DNA from: Niabella beijingensis
Lineage (GTDB): Bacteria > Bacteroidota > Bacteroidia > Chitinophagales > Chitinophagaceae
Reading direction: 5' to 3'
Assembly (NCBI RefSeq): GCF_020034665.1
Contig: NZ_JAIQDI010000001.1
Location: 2,480,001-2,544,000 of the forward strand
Length of the DNA: 64,000 nt
Part shown: positions 10,008 through 19,163 of the stretch, in pieces
Layout: each line of letters begins with the position of its first letter
Position numbering within the stretch: the stretch's first letter is position 1
Program-made: the position numbers and the translations under genes
Notes under the pieces: model-generated
The model's input: only the letters and a program-made list of their open reading frames with translations
What the model was told of the DNA's origin: nothing
Database searches by the model: none

Positions 10008-10038
10008 TTTGGTTTGTTTTGGTTATTACTTACTTTTG
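10008..10038 (+). promoter_or_regulatory. Promoter of the GntR/LacI-type regulator
   Basis: TTTG at 10008-10011, 19 bases, then TACTTTTG at 10031-10038, again matching the Bacteroidota consensus. The predicted start near 10044 leaves only about 10 bases before the ATG at 10054, and rules out the in-frame TTG at 9994 as the start codon because it lies upstream of the promoter. No copy of the operator overlaps this promoter; the nearest one is about 130 bases away. Confidence 0.7.
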
Positions 10039-10053
10039 CCGGAAAGATTTTCT

Positions 10054-11085
10054 ATGAGTGCAGCCGCGGATGCAGGAACAAAACGGGTCAAGAACGAACT
10101 ACATGCCAAACTGAAATACGAGCAATTATCAGAATACATTATCGCACTTATTGAAAGTGATCACCTGCATATCGGGGATCAGATCCCCTCGTTAAAACAA
10201 TTGCAGTTGCAACTCCGGATGAGTAAGGAAACCCTCCTGAAGGGATTGAATCACCTGGTTGAAAAAGGCATTATTGAATCGGTATACCGCAAAGGCTATT
10301 TTGTAAGAAAAAAAGCGATTGATCATAATTTCCGGATATTTCTGCTGCTGGATAAAATGAATATTATGCGGGAGCAGCTTTACCGGAGTTTGTTTGATCA
10401 TTTAAAAGAGCGTGCAGATATTGACATTTATTTTCATCACCACAACTACCAGGTATTTGAAAAACTGATCCGGGAAAACCTGGGAAAATATACACATTAT
10501 GTCATTGCTACTTTTCTTAAAGAGGATGTTGCCCCCATGCTGAACCTGATTCCGGATAAAAAAAGAATCATCATTGATCTTCATGAACAGGGATTAACCG
10601 GCAACTACAGCAGTATTTACCAGGACTTCGGATACGATATCTATCACAGTCTTCTTGAACTGAAAAATGAATTATCGAGATACAAACGGCTCATTCTTGT
10701 AGCACATCCTGAAGCCATTCATGCACGCCTGGTGATTGACGGGTTTTTACGCTATTGTACCGAGACCAAATTTCCATACCTGATCCAATCAGAGATCGAC
10801 GAAAAAAATTTCCAGAAAGGCAATGCTTATGTAACCTTCAGCCGCTATAATACAGATGATGTGGCATTGATAAAGCTGGCCCGTAAAAAGAAGCTGGCCC
10901 TTGGTAAAGATGTAGGACTGATCTCTTACAATGATACTGATGTAAAAGAAATACTGGAGGGAGGCATCACCGTAATATCCACAGATTTTGAAGCCATGGG
11001 CCGGTCCGTTGCGGAAGCGATCCTTGGTGATCAAACAGTATTGAAACGCAATCCCACAAAACTGATCAAAAGAAAATCACTTTAA
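10054..11085 (+). CDS. GntR-type HTH / LacI-type ligand-binding transcriptional regulator
   Basis: 343 residues from ATG 10054. Residues about 20-85 form a GntR winged helix (LSEYIIALIESDHLHIGDQIPS, then the recognition region RMSKETLLKGLNHLVEKGIIE and the wing YRKGYFV). The rest resembles a periplasmic-binding-protein fold of the LacI/GalR type: a dimer with a sugar pocket, including GLISYNDTDVKEIL and STDFEAMGRSVAEAIL near the end. Such hybrid regulators control sugar-utilization operons in Bacteroidota. It is divergent from susC and its stop overlaps that of the convergent beta-helix gene by 4 bases. Two identical operator-like elements upstream of both flanking minus-strand units make it their probable repressor, relieved by a breakdown sugar (inference). 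Confidence 0.85.
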   Translation: MSAAADAGTKRVKNELHAKLKYEQLSEYIIALIESDHLHIGDQIPSLKQLQLQLRMSKETLLKGLNHLVEKGIIESVYRKGYFVRKKAIDHNFRIFLLLDKMNIMREQLYRSLFDHLKERADIDIYFHHHNYQVFEKLIRENLGKYTHYVIATFLKEDVAPMLNLIPDKKRIIIDLHEQGLTGNYSSIYQDFGYDIYHSLLELKNELSRYKRLILVAHPEAIHARLVIDGFLRYCTETKFPYLIQSEIDEKNFQKGNAYVTFSRYNTDDVALIKLARKKKLALGKDVGLISYNDTDVKEILEGGITVISTDFEAMGRSVAEAILGDQTVLKRNPTKLIKRKSL

Positions 11086-12746
11086 TAACTGTTGTTCTTT
11101 TCCCATACAGGTCCGTCAAATATAGCACCGAAATTCTTTCCGTGCTCCCTTGTATTACCCGGGTCTTCCGTCACTTCATTATTCTGTTGCGACAGGCTCC
11201 GAACGGAGGTGAACACAAGGCCCGGCAGCGGCGATTTACTGATCTTGTTGCCATAGATCCCGATATTGCCGAATGCGCCGGCCGGTGGTACCTGCAGTTG
11301 CCCGTTGGCACAAAAAACAGAGAGTACGCCTGGTGGCATTCCCTTATTGGTCTTCTCAAACATACATTCAGAAATGGTATTGTTGCTGATGGTTACATTA
11401 TCCGCAAAGCCGCCTCCCATCCAGTGCAGTTCCGGCGCCACCAGGATCGCATTCATCGCGGTGCCGGTGATCTCATTACTGTAAACCGCACCGTTACTGC
11501 TCTTGATCAAAATGCCTCTCGACCGGTTATGCCCCACTTTATTGTTTCGGATCACAAAACCTTTTCCTGTATGATTGTCGTTGTAAACAATATCACCCAC
11601 GGCTATACTGTCCGGCAATGTTTCCAGCACAATGCGCACGCCCTTCGTATAGCTTGTTTTAAATAAAAGATTGGGATACTTACTGATAACCGCATCCTGT
11701 TCTGCCGCGCCGGGAACAAAAGCAGCCGCACTTACAATTCTTACTTTCCCGCTTTTTACAGCGCTGTATAATACATGCTGCAGCGTATCACCGGTATTAA
11801 AAACCGGGTTGCCTTCACGACTCAGTACATAGATCGCCCTGGCTGCCGTATCGATCCGGCATAAGGGAAAAGAGCGCCCGCAAACAATGATACAGTCATC
11901 ACCGCTGTGCTTTACCTCGCAGTTCTCCACCAGCGGGCCTTTGCCCGCCAGGCTGCTGTGAATGCCATCTGCATTGCTGGAACGCAAGCGCGGAGCCATA
12001 CCCGGCTGCACCGGTCCGCGGTCGACCTTACAACGGTTGTAATGGGTTTCACTGCAGTTCCTTTCAAAAAAAGAAAAGCTGTTGGATCCGTAAACCGTTA
12101 CATCTTCCACTGTGGCCCGCGTACACTGCTCCAGTTGGATGGCATGCGCAGCAGGATTGGTTTTGGAGGATACCACATCCAGCACCACCAGGTCGCCGAT
12201 CTTTTCATTGGCCACCCAGGCCGCATTTTTTACCAGCCGGAACCGGTTAGTGGCAACCTTATCAAAAGAAGTATAATGGCCGGCACCGGTCGTAATGCTG
12301 TTCCGCTTCAACTCCCTCGTAACGGGATCATAAAACTGAACCCGGTCGTTACGTACATGATCCACCGGGTAGCCCGGATCGATCTCCACTTCAAACCAGG
12401 TCCTGGTGCTGTCCATGGCCACGATACTTCCCTGGGTAAAACAAAGCGGATCATAATCCACGGAAAAACCGGAGATCTTTATACCTGTACAATTAAAGAA
12501 CCGGAATGCCAGCTCCTGGGAATTGCAGACGATCTCCGAACCATTTCCCCTGATCTCCACATTCACCAGATCTGTGAACTGATAAGCACCATATTGCGCA
12601 TTATTAAGCAGGTATCTTCCTTTCGGAATATCGATCACCGCCTGACCTTTCTGGGAATCGAGGACAGTCTTCAATTCCGGAAGCTGCTGTGCACCTGAAG
12701 CAGCTGCCAGGATAAGTAACCATACAGATAAAATCACTTTGTACAT
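11082..12746 (-). CDS. Secreted right-handed parallel beta-helix protein, probable glycosidase or lyase
   Basis: 554 residues with a signal peptide (MYKVILSVWLLILAAASGAQQ). Many beta-helix coils carry Asn-ladder features (NNKVGHNRSRGILIKSSNG, SNNTISECMFE). The N-terminal part, with ISGFSVDYDPLCFTQGSI and FEVEIDPGYPVDH, resembles the alpha-1,3-galactosidase-like GH110 group and its relatives; an HSGDDCIIV segment near residue 280 could supply acidic catalytic residues. Family assignment is tentative. It has its own promoter and operator, identical in layout to those of the susC operon, so it is probably co-induced with that locus. Confidence 0.72.
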   Translation of the reverse strand: MYKVILSVWLLILAAASGAQQLPELKTVLDSQKGQAVIDIPKGRYLLNNAQYGAYQFTDLVNVEIRGNGSEIVCNSQELAFRFFNCTGIKISGFSVDYDPLCFTQGSIVAMDSTRTWFEVEIDPGYPVDHVRNDRVQFYDPVTRELKRNSITTGAGHYTSFDKVATNRFRLVKNAAWVANEKIGDLVVLDVVSSKTNPAAHAIQLEQCTRATVEDVTVYGSNSFSFFERNCSETHYNRCKVDRGPVQPGMAPRLRSSNADGIHSSLAGKGPLVENCEVKHSGDDCIIVCGRSFPLCRIDTAARAIYVLSREGNPVFNTGDTLQHVLYSAVKSGKVRIVSAAAFVPGAAEQDAVISKYPNLLFKTSYTKGVRIVLETLPDSIAVGDIVYNDNHTGKGFVIRNNKVGHNRSRGILIKSSNGAVYSNEITGTAMNAILVAPELHWMGGGFADNVTISNNTISECMFEKTNKGMPPGVLSVFCANGQLQVPPAGAFGNIGIYGNKISKSPLPGLVFTSVRSLSQQNNEVTEDPGNTREHGKNFGAIFDGPVWEKNNSY

Positions 12747-12906
12747 ATGCTTGTTGTTAAGGGTTTAAAATTTGACAGACCCGGCTAAAACAGATCGCTT
12801 ATCCCTGCAGTAAAAAAGGGTCCCTTCCTTTGGAAGACAAGGGGTGAAAAACAGCAAACGTTCAGCATTTATTTTCATCAGATCAATCGTTAAATCAAAA
12901 TAAAAT

Positions 12907-12929
12907 TAGTCTGGTCTGGACTGGTATAT
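12907..12929. promoter_or_regulatory. Operator-like element 2 (identical copy)
   Basis: The second exact 23-bp copy of the element at 9862-9884. It lies 5 bases downstream of the -7 box of the beta-helix gene promoter and about 160 bases before its ATG. Identity over all 23 bases, in the same orientation relative to the promoter, is far beyond chance for a 3-kb interval and marks a shared regulon. Confidence 0.8.
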
Positions 12930-12934
12930 TTTTA

Positions 12935-12965
12935 CAAACATAAAAATTTAATTTTTCTTTCCAAA
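12935..12965 (-). promoter_or_regulatory. Bacteroidota-type promoter of the beta-helix gene
   Basis: Minus strand TTTG (12965-12962), 19 bases, TATGTTTG (12942-12935): identical -33 and -7 boxes and spacing to the susC promoter. It leaves a leader of about 180 bases before the ATG at 12746. I saw nothing else of note in the interval up to 13127. Confidence 0.78.
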
Positions 12966-13127
12966 AACTTTTATGCCGAAAAGCAGAATTTCTAAATCCT
13001 GGGCTTATTGTTTTACGAAAGAAAGCGGTGAAAATACAGGCGTCGAAGAATCCTGCAGCATTTTCCGCCGGTTTGCTCAAAATGAACAATCCAAAACAAC
13101 GAATGTTTTCGTATTTTTTGGGGCCTG

Positions 13128-13865
13128 CTAATCGGCAACGGGTATAAAGATCCGTTTATCTTTATCCGCCCAGCGGTCTATCACCACATTCACAGACATG
13201 TGGATAAAATGCAGGCTCCTGTTGCCTTCAGGGGAAAGCTCCCGTTGCCAGAGATAACCGGTGGTTATTCCAACATTCTGATTAAACTGATAGCCGGCGC
13301 CTGCATAAACCCGGTTTCGTTTAAAGGCATTGGCTTTGGGACCAAGAAAGATCTCGTTAAACGCATTGAGAAAGACGGTTTGTGCCGTCACCTTTTTTTT
13401 GTTTAATGGAAGTGTGGCACTCAACCGGTACCGGTACCGCTGATCGGTTGTGTTCTCATCCGTTTTCGGAAAATGAAAAAAGCGCTGTTCAGCCCGCACC
13501 CGGTGGTCCAGGTCAAGTTTTGATATATAATGACTGAACGTATATTGCAGCCATAACCGGAATTCTTCCTGGTTAAGTCCTTTTTCTTTATAGGTTGTAT
13601 AACGGCCCAGACCAACAAAGGCCTGGTTTGTTTCATTGAAATTGTAGCCGGTTCCTCCCTTTATTTCATAATAGTCAATTGTACGGAATTTTTCTATGGA
13701 CCGGGCCTGCAGTTCCAGGTAGGCCATCCATTTGGGGGAAAATTTATACGTTCCGGTAGCTGTAAAAAAACCGGAAAGGTGTTCACTGTTTTGATTCTGA
13801 GCAATGCTGTTCCCGGCACACCCAAGGAGTATTACAGTTAAAAACGCGACAGTTCTTACTAGCAT
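13128..13865 (-). CDS. DUF2490 family outer-membrane beta-barrel protein
   Basis: 245 residues: a signal peptide, then alternating amphipathic strands (ATGTYKFSPKWMAYLELQARS, RVYAGAGYQFNQNVGITTGYLW) that fit a small outer-membrane barrel of the DUF2490 family. The function of the family is unknown. It lies alone, 63 bases downstream of the mnmG stop in the same direction, and could be read through from mnmG. The C-terminus is charged and lacks a final aromatic residue. Confidence 0.8.
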   Translation of the reverse strand: MLVRTVAFLTVILLGCAGNSIAQNQNSEHLSGFFTATGTYKFSPKWMAYLELQARSIEKFRTIDYYEIKGGTGYNFNETNQAFVGLGRYTTYKEKGLNQEEFRLWLQYTFSHYISKLDLDHRVRAEQRFFHFPKTDENTTDQRYRYRLSATLPLNKKKVTAQTVFLNAFNEIFLGPKANAFKRNRVYAGAGYQFNQNVGITTGYLWQRELSPEGNRSLHFIHMSVNVVIDRWADKDKRIFIPVAD

Positions 13866-13928
13866 AAATGATCTGTTGATCCGGAATGAATTTTTAATAA
13901 CAAAAAAACGAGCAGAAAGATCAGCTGA

Positions 13929-15797
13929 TCACCGGCCCATATACACCATCAGGATCTGTATATCACTCGGCTTGATGCCGGAGATCCTGCTGGCCTGGCC
14001 CAGGGTTTGTGGCCGGATACGGTTTAGTTTTTCCTTTGCTTCATTTCCCAGGGAATTAAGGCGGGAATAATCGAATCCCGGAGGGATGGAAAGATGCTCC
14101 ATCTCACTCATCCGGTTCACCAGCTCCTTTTCTTTTTCAATATAGGTTTCATACTTGGTAAGGATGGATGCCTGCTCCAGCTCTTCCTTTGTATAATTTT
14201 TTACCTGTTCTTTGAGAAAAGGTATGGCATCGATCAGGTGTTCCAGCTCCACATCCGGGCGTAATAATATCTTTTCCGCCTTTTGCCTTTCTGTAACAGG
14301 AGAAGAATTCAATGAGGTAAGATAACCGTTGATTTCTTCGGGTCTTAAGGCTATATCTTTCAAAAATGATCTGATATTGGCAACATTATCCATTTTTTGC
14401 CGGACATTATCCATTCTTTCTGAAGACGCCAGTCCTAATTGATGGCTGATCGGCGTCAGTCGTATATCCGCATTGTCCTGGCGAAGCAGGGTACGATACT
14501 CTGCCCTGGAGGTAAACATCCGATACGGTTCCTCGGTACCTTTATTGATCAGGTCATCAATAAGCACCCCGATATAGGCATCACTCCGCTTTAATGTGAA
14601 CGGATCGGCTTCCTTTGTTCCCAGGTGTGCGTTGATACCTGCCATGATTCCCTGACAGGCGGCCTCTTCATAACCCGTGGTTCCATTGATCTGACCCGCA
14701 AAATACAGATTACTTATTATTTTTGTTTCTAATGTGTTTTTAAGCTGCGTTGGGGGGAAATAGTCGTACTCAATCGCATACCCGGGCCGGAAAAACCGGA
14801 CATTTTCAAATCCTGGCACCATCCGTAATGCAGCGTACTGCACATCTTCCGGTAAAGAAGTAGAGAACCCGTTAACATAGATCTCCACGGTATTCCATCC
14901 TTCCGGTTCTACAAAAAGCTGGTGCCGTTCCTTGTCCGCAAAACGATTAATCTTGTCTTCAATACTCGGACAATACCGGGGACCCACCCCGTCGATCCTT
15001 CCGGCATACATCGGACTTCGATCAAATCCTGTCTTCAGCATATCATGTACTTTCTGATCAGTATAGGTGATCCAGCAGCAGCGTTGTTTTTCCGGGTCGA
15101 TCTTGGGAGTATCCGTAAAGGAAAAACCAACGATCGCATCATCCCCATCCTGTACTTCCATTTTGGAATAGTCCAGGCTTCTTCCGTCAACTCTCGGAGG
15201 TGTTCCTGTTTTTAACCGGTCGCTTTCAAACCCCAGGCTTACCAGCTGTTCAGTGATCCCGCTTGCAGCTTTTTCTGCCACGCGCCCACCACCAAACTGT
15301 TTTTCACCGATATGTATAATACCATTCAGAAAAGTTCCATTGGTTAGTACTACAGCTTTCGCCTTTATTTCATGTCCCAGGCCCGTGATCACTCCTGCCG
15401 CCCTCCCATCTTTTACCAACAATCCTTTTACCATATCCTGGTAAAAGTCAAGATTGGGTGTTTGCTCCAATAGTTCCCGCCATTTTGCAGCAAATAACAT
15501 GCGGTCGCTCTGCGCACGGGGGCTCCACATTGCCGGGCCCTTAGAACGGTTAAGCATCCGGAACTGGATCATGGATAAATCCGTAACAATACCCGAATAA
15601 CCGCCTAATGCATCAATTTCACGAACGATCTGTCCTTTTGCGATCCCACCCATTGCAGGATTACAGCTCATTTGTGCAATGGTCTGCATATTCATAGTTA
15701 CCAACAGGGTTTTTGATCCCATATTGGCGGCGGCAGCGGCAGCCTCACAACCGGCATGCCCTGCCCCAACAACAATTACATCATACTCTGGAAACAT
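13929..15797 (-). CDS. mnmG: tRNA uridine-5-carboxymethylaminomethyl modification enzyme MnmG (GidA)
   Basis: 622 residues, full length for the family. FAD-binding Rossmann motif VVGAGHAGCEAA near residue 10, the conserved CNPAMGGIAKGQIVREIDALGG segment, and the C-terminal GidA region with helical domain ending in RISGIKPSDIQILMVYMGR. With MnmE it installs the cmnm5 group on U34 of certain tRNAs, using FAD, NADH and methylene-THF. In many bacteria gidA lies close to the origin; here four parS sites follow immediately upstream and an origin candidate lies 7 kb away. Confidence 0.97.
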   Translation of the reverse strand: MFPEYDVIVVGAGHAGCEAAAAAANMGSKTLLVTMNMQTIAQMSCNPAMGGIAKGQIVREIDALGGYSGIVTDLSMIQFRMLNRSKGPAMWSPRAQSDRMLFAAKWRELLEQTPNLDFYQDMVKGLLVKDGRAAGVITGLGHEIKAKAVVLTNGTFLNGIIHIGEKQFGGGRVAEKAASGITEQLVSLGFESDRLKTGTPPRVDGRSLDYSKMEVQDGDDAIVGFSFTDTPKIDPEKQRCCWITYTDQKVHDMLKTGFDRSPMYAGRIDGVGPRYCPSIEDKINRFADKERHQLFVEPEGWNTVEIYVNGFSTSLPEDVQYAALRMVPGFENVRFFRPGYAIEYDYFPPTQLKNTLETKIISNLYFAGQINGTTGYEEAACQGIMAGINAHLGTKEADPFTLKRSDAYIGVLIDDLINKGTEEPYRMFTSRAEYRTLLRQDNADIRLTPISHQLGLASSERMDNVRQKMDNVANIRSFLKDIALRPEEINGYLTSLNSSPVTERQKAEKILLRPDVELEHLIDAIPFLKEQVKNYTKEELEQASILTKYETYIEKEKELVNRMSEMEHLSIPPGFDYSRLNSLGNEAKEKLNRIRPQTLGQASRISGIKPSDIQILMVYMGR

Positions 15798-15882
15798 GGG
15801 TGCAAAATTACACCATTCCTTTTTATAAGCCTTATTCCGGATACCTTTAACAACGATCAGTAGGAATGCGCTGGAATTTTAT

Positions 15883-15898
15883 TGTTCCACGTGGAACA
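15883..15898. promoter_or_regulatory. parS site 1
   Basis: TGTTCCACGTGGAACA, a perfect 16-bp palindrome; 15 or more positions agree with the widely conserved ParB-binding site (consensus TGTTNCACGTGAAACA or its complement). Confidence 0.9.
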
Positions 15899-16005
15899 AT
15901 AAAATACTAGGCGGGGACAACAGATCAAATAAATACACAAAGGTTGAGTAACACCAATAATTCAATATTTAAAAGAAGAAATTTAAAGTGCTACAAACAA
16001 TCAGC

Positions 16006-16021
16006 TGTTCCACGTGGAACA
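16006..16021. promoter_or_regulatory. parS site 2
   Basis: TGTTCCACGTGGAACA, identical to site 1, 107 bases further on. Confidence 0.9.
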
Positions 16022-16148
16022 CTTCTTTTAATATCTATTACACAGAACCCACTGAAATCCGCGATATCAAACATCTTTCACCTAAAATAACTTATACCGC
16101 TCCAGGCAAACAATTCAACAACTACAATCAAATCCGAATTCAACTCTA

Positions 16149-16164
16149 TGTTCCACGTGAAACT
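16149..16164. promoter_or_regulatory. parS site 3
   Basis: TGTTCCACGTGAAACT, one terminal base away from the canonical site. Confidence 0.85.
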
Positions 16165-16481
16165 GATATGAATATCTTATCATCAAATGCAGGTCCCATC
16201 AAATGAGTAGCACTAATAAAAAAACACTCCCATCATCAACCCAATTTCTGTTAATTGTATTTCGGCCTACTATACTTTCACTCTCAGTTGGCCGATCGGC
16301 TATTCAGGGAACTCTGCAAGAATATTAATTACTAATTGATTCTATAATAAACGAAGCCTCAGCATTGCTGAATCCAATACTGCACCTGTAAATACCATCA
16401 AAAAGTTGTTTAAATGCATTTTCCTGTTTTCATAGCTATCAGCCCGGTTGAATACCCCCCAGCCCTTATCATTTGAATCAC

Positions 16482-16497
16482 TGTTCCACGTGAAACA
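16482..16497. promoter_or_regulatory. parS site 4
   Basis: TGTTCCACGTGAAACA, exact match to the canonical bacterial parS. It ends 3 bases before the stop of ybeY. Confidence 0.92.
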
Positions 16498-16500
16498 CAG

Positions 16501-16941
16501 CTAAAATCCATACCTGATCAGGTATTCATCCTCTTTGCGTCGCATTACCTGTTGTTCTTCAGCTGTTTTATCATTAAATCCGCACAGATGAAGCGCCCCG
16601 TGGAATATTACCCGGTGCAATTCCCTGAAAAAGGGCTCATTCAGCAGTCTGGCGTTCGAGCGGACCGTATCCACACTGATAAATATATCCGCCATCATAG
16701 GTTCTGCCAATTTCTCTCGTAGATCAAAGGTTATAATATCTGTATAATAATCATGCTCCAGGTATTGCCGGTTCACGCGCAAAATCTCATCATCCCCACA
16801 AAAAATATACTGCAACATATCCAGCTCCTGCTTGTTTTCTTTAAATATGAGGCTAATGAACTGTTTCAGTCGTTTCCTCTCTTTAAGTGTTGCTGCTTTC
16901 TGGAAGGAGAATGTTACCTGGGATATCTGTTTCATTATCAT
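16501..16941 (-). CDS. ybeY: Endoribonuclease YbeY (rRNA maturation factor)
   Basis: 146 residues with the zinc-binding signature HRVIFHGALHLCGFND (H-x3-H-x5-D type) near residue 110-125, and the upstream TDIITFDL motif. YbeY is a metal-dependent single-strand endonuclease needed for 16S rRNA 3'-end maturation and 70S quality control. ATG codons at 16941 and 16935 are both possible. It is divergent from feoA, 53 bases apart. Confidence 0.95.
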   Translation of the reverse strand: MIMKQISQVTFSFQKAATLKERKRLKQFISLIFKENKQELDMLQYIFCGDDEILRVNRQYLEHDYYTDIITFDLREKLAEPMMADIFISVDTVRSNARLLNEPFFRELHRVIFHGALHLCGFNDKTAEEQQVMRRKEDEYLIRYGF

Positions 16942-16994
16942 TATTTTTCAAAATTCGTAAATAAAACACAACCTACAATAGTTAGATTTGCAAG

Positions 16995-17237
16995 ATGGAA
17001 CAAGAAAAAGAATTGCTGCTCTCCGATCTCAAACCGGGACAGCGTGCACGAATACAAAAGTTCACAACAGAAGAGATTTTTCTGAAACTGATGGAAATGG
17101 GTTGTCTTCCCGGGGAAGAGATCGAAATAATAAAAGTTGCTCCTTTAAATGATCCCATATCTATATCTGTAGCAGGTTATACCCTCAGCCTTCGCCTGGA
17201 TGAGGCCCGTTTCATTGTTGTACATGATGTAAACTAA
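16995..17237 (+). CDS. feoA: FeoA family small SH3-like protein
   Basis: 80 residues forming a single FeoA/SH3-like domain (LKPGQRARIQKF, LMEMGCLPGEEIEIIKVAPLNDPISISVAGYTLSLR). FeoA helps the FeoB ferrous iron transporter, but no feoB is adjacent; the next gene is nadD, 6 bases downstream. A TAGATTTG -7-like box (16983-16990) ends only 4 bases before the ATG, so the mRNA may be nearly leaderless. Confidence 0.88.
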   Translation: MEQEKELLLSDLKPGQRARIQKFTTEEIFLKLMEMGCLPGEEIEIIKVAPLNDPISISVAGYTLSLRLDEARFIVVHDVN

Positions 17238-17243
17238 GCTCCT

Positions 17244-17816
17244 ATGAACATAGGCCTGTTTTTTGGTTCATTCAATCCCATTCATCACGCACACCTGATC
17301 ATTGCCAATCATCTTCTTAATGAAGAGTTGGTAGAAAAGATCTGGTTCATTGTTTCTCCGCATAACCCGCTAAAAGAAACCGCATCACTTCTTAACGAGA
17401 AGCAGCGTCTTCATCTTACCAGGCTGGCAGTTGACCAGGATACCCGGATGTATGTTTCCGATATTGAGTTTACTCTGCCACGCCCCTCCTATACTTCCGT
17501 AACATTAGCACATCTCACAGAAAAATACCCACAGCATCAGTTCTTTCTTGTATTGGGTGGTGACAGTTTTCAAAATATACAGAAATGGAAGAATTATGAT
17601 TATATATTAAATAATTTTAAAATATTAATATATAACCGCCCAGGTTTTACAATAAATGCCGGTATTTCTGAAAATATAAAGATTGTTGATGCTCCATTGC
17701 TCCAACTCTCGGCCACCGCCATCCGCCAGCTGATCAAAGCAAGAAAATCCGTCCGGTACCTACTACCGGATACAGTAATGGAAGAAATTGAAAAATCCGG
17801 TTACTACCGGAAATAA
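17244..17816 (+). CDS. nadD: Nicotinate-nucleotide adenylyltransferase NadD
   Basis: 190 residues with the nucleotidyltransferase signature [11 protein letters not shown] at the N-terminus and the C-terminal [21 protein letters not shown] segment matching the family ISSTxIR motif. It transfers AMP from ATP to nicotinate mononucleotide, the penultimate step of NAD synthesis. It shares an operon with feoA and its 3' end overlaps the convergent chrA by 13 bases. nadA, the pathway entry enzyme, lies 5 kb away. Confidence 0.95.
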   Translation: MNIGLFFGSFNPIHHAHLIIANHLLNEELVEKIWFIVSPHNPLKETASLLNEKQRLHLTRLAVDQDTRMYVSDIEFTLPRPSYTSVTLAHLTEKYPQHQFFLVLGGDSFQNIQKWKNYDYILNNFKILIYNRPGFTINAGISENIKIVDAPLLQLSATAIRQLIKARKSVRYLLPDTVMEEIEKSGYYRK

Positions 17817-19039
17817 CCCAGCAGCAGGCAAAGTAACACCAGCACCGGTGCCGGAAGTTTGGTAAAGATCAGTACTACAGAAGTACCCGCCACCACAAGA
17901 AGATCTGTTATATCAATTCCCGAAGCCTTAAAGATCTCCAGGTCCTTCATAATATACACTGTAGAACCCATCATAATTCCCATCACGGCGGCATTAATCC
18001 CCTCAAGGGAACGATAGATCGCAGAATATTTTTTCAACATATTCCAAATCGGGAAGAAAAAAAGCACCAGCAAAGCGCTGGGTAAAAAAATACCAACCAT
18101 CCCGATAACAGCTCCCAGCACCTGCATGCCCGCACCCATATCCTTTAATGCCAGTCCGCCGGTGTACGATGCGATTGAAAAAACGGGCCCCGGCATGGCA
18201 CGCACCATTCCGATCCCTGTAAGCATCTCTCCTTTATCGATCCTTATTGCATTCGGGTTCTTTATCTTAACCTCATCCGGCCGAACACTATACTGCTCAT
18301 ACATAATCGGCATCAGTACATTTCCTCCCCCGAATACAAGACTCCCCATACGATAATTATTTTCAAACAGGTTCACCGGTTTCCTGTAGGTCCACTCATT
18401 CTTCCGGGCCATTTCACTAAAAATACCTGCAAGCACAAACAGGATAGCAAAAAGCCAGATGTTCCACCACTGGATCTTACCGGGCTTCACCGCAACCTGG
18501 GGAATTCTTTTCTTACTCAGATTGGTAATGATCCCACCCACCACAATCAGCACAGGAACAATAAATGGTCTTCCAAAAAACAAAAATGTAACAAAACCCG
18601 CAATCAGGGCTATCGCCAGCGTAATGGTATTATTTACAGAGTAAGGAAAAGCAGCGACACAGGCATAGATCAAAAATCCCGCGGCCATTGGCACAATAAA
18701 ACGAAAAATATTCAGACTATCTGCCGTATTCAGATAATTTACCAGAAAAGAAAGTCCCCCCATAATCGTACAAGCCGGAAGAATCCATACCAGCAACGTT
18801 AATACAGCAAGTGGAATACCTCCCCTCTTAAACCCAATCAGCGTCAGTGTTTGCGTGGAAGAAGCGCCGGGAAGCAACTGGCAGAAAGCATTATACTCCA
18901 TCAACTCCTTTTCGGTGATATAAGGTGTCTGCTTTACAAAAGTTTTCATCATCATCGCCAGATGCGCCTGAGGTCCGCCAAAAGCTGTTAAGCCATGCAG
19001 CAATACCAGTTTTAAAAAATGTAAATGCCTCAGCAACAT
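17804..19039 (-). CDS. chrA: Chromate transporter family protein ChrA (two fused CHR domains)
   Basis: 411 residues with about ten to twelve hydrophobic segments in two homologous halves. The first half carries [11 protein letters not shown] and the second [11 protein letters not shown] followed by [16 protein letters not shown]. This is the long-chain CHR form. Proteins of the family export chromate in characterised cases, but many members have untested roles, so specificity is by homology only. Confidence 0.9.
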   Translation of the reverse strand: MLLRHLHFLKLVLLHGLTAFGGPQAHLAMMMKTFVKQTPYITEKELMEYNAFCQLLPGASSTQTLTLIGFKRGGIPLAVLTLLVWILPACTIMGGLSFLVNYLNTADSLNIFRFIVPMAAGFLIYACVAAFPYSVNNTITLAIALIAGFVTFLFFGRPFIVPVLIVVGGIITNLSKKRIPQVAVKPGKIQWWNIWLFAILFVLAGIFSEMARKNEWTYRKPVNLFENNYRMGSLVFGGGNVLMPIMYEQYSVRPDEVKIKNPNAIRIDKGEMLTGIGMVRAMPGPVFSIASYTGGLALKDMGAGMQVLGAVIGMVGIFLPSALLVLFFFPIWNMLKKYSAIYRSLEGINAAVMGIMMGSTVYIMKDLEIFKASGIDITDLLVVAGTSVVLIFTKLPAPVLVLLCLLLGYFR

Positions 19040-19163
19040 TTTCTGTCAATTCAATGATTCAGTTCCTGTAAGTTCCCTGATAAAAATATACAAAAACGAC
19101 CAACGATAAAACTTTCCGTAAAAGTTACTACTTTTAAACAACACAGAAACAAATAATCCGACA

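Larger units (their letters stand above)
15798..16500. other. parS-containing intergenic region between mnmG and ybeY
   Basis: A 700-base gap with no convincing gene. Its striking content is four copies of the ParB-binding palindrome listed separately below. The rest is AT-rich and without obvious coding capacity. ParB nucleates on such sites and loads SMC, so the region probably acts as the centromere of the chromosome. Confidence 0.85.

Noticed and set aside
9994..10053. An extended N-terminus for the GntR-type regulator starting at TTG 9994
   Set aside because: The stretch contains the gene's own -33/-7 promoter, so it cannot be translated from the main transcript.
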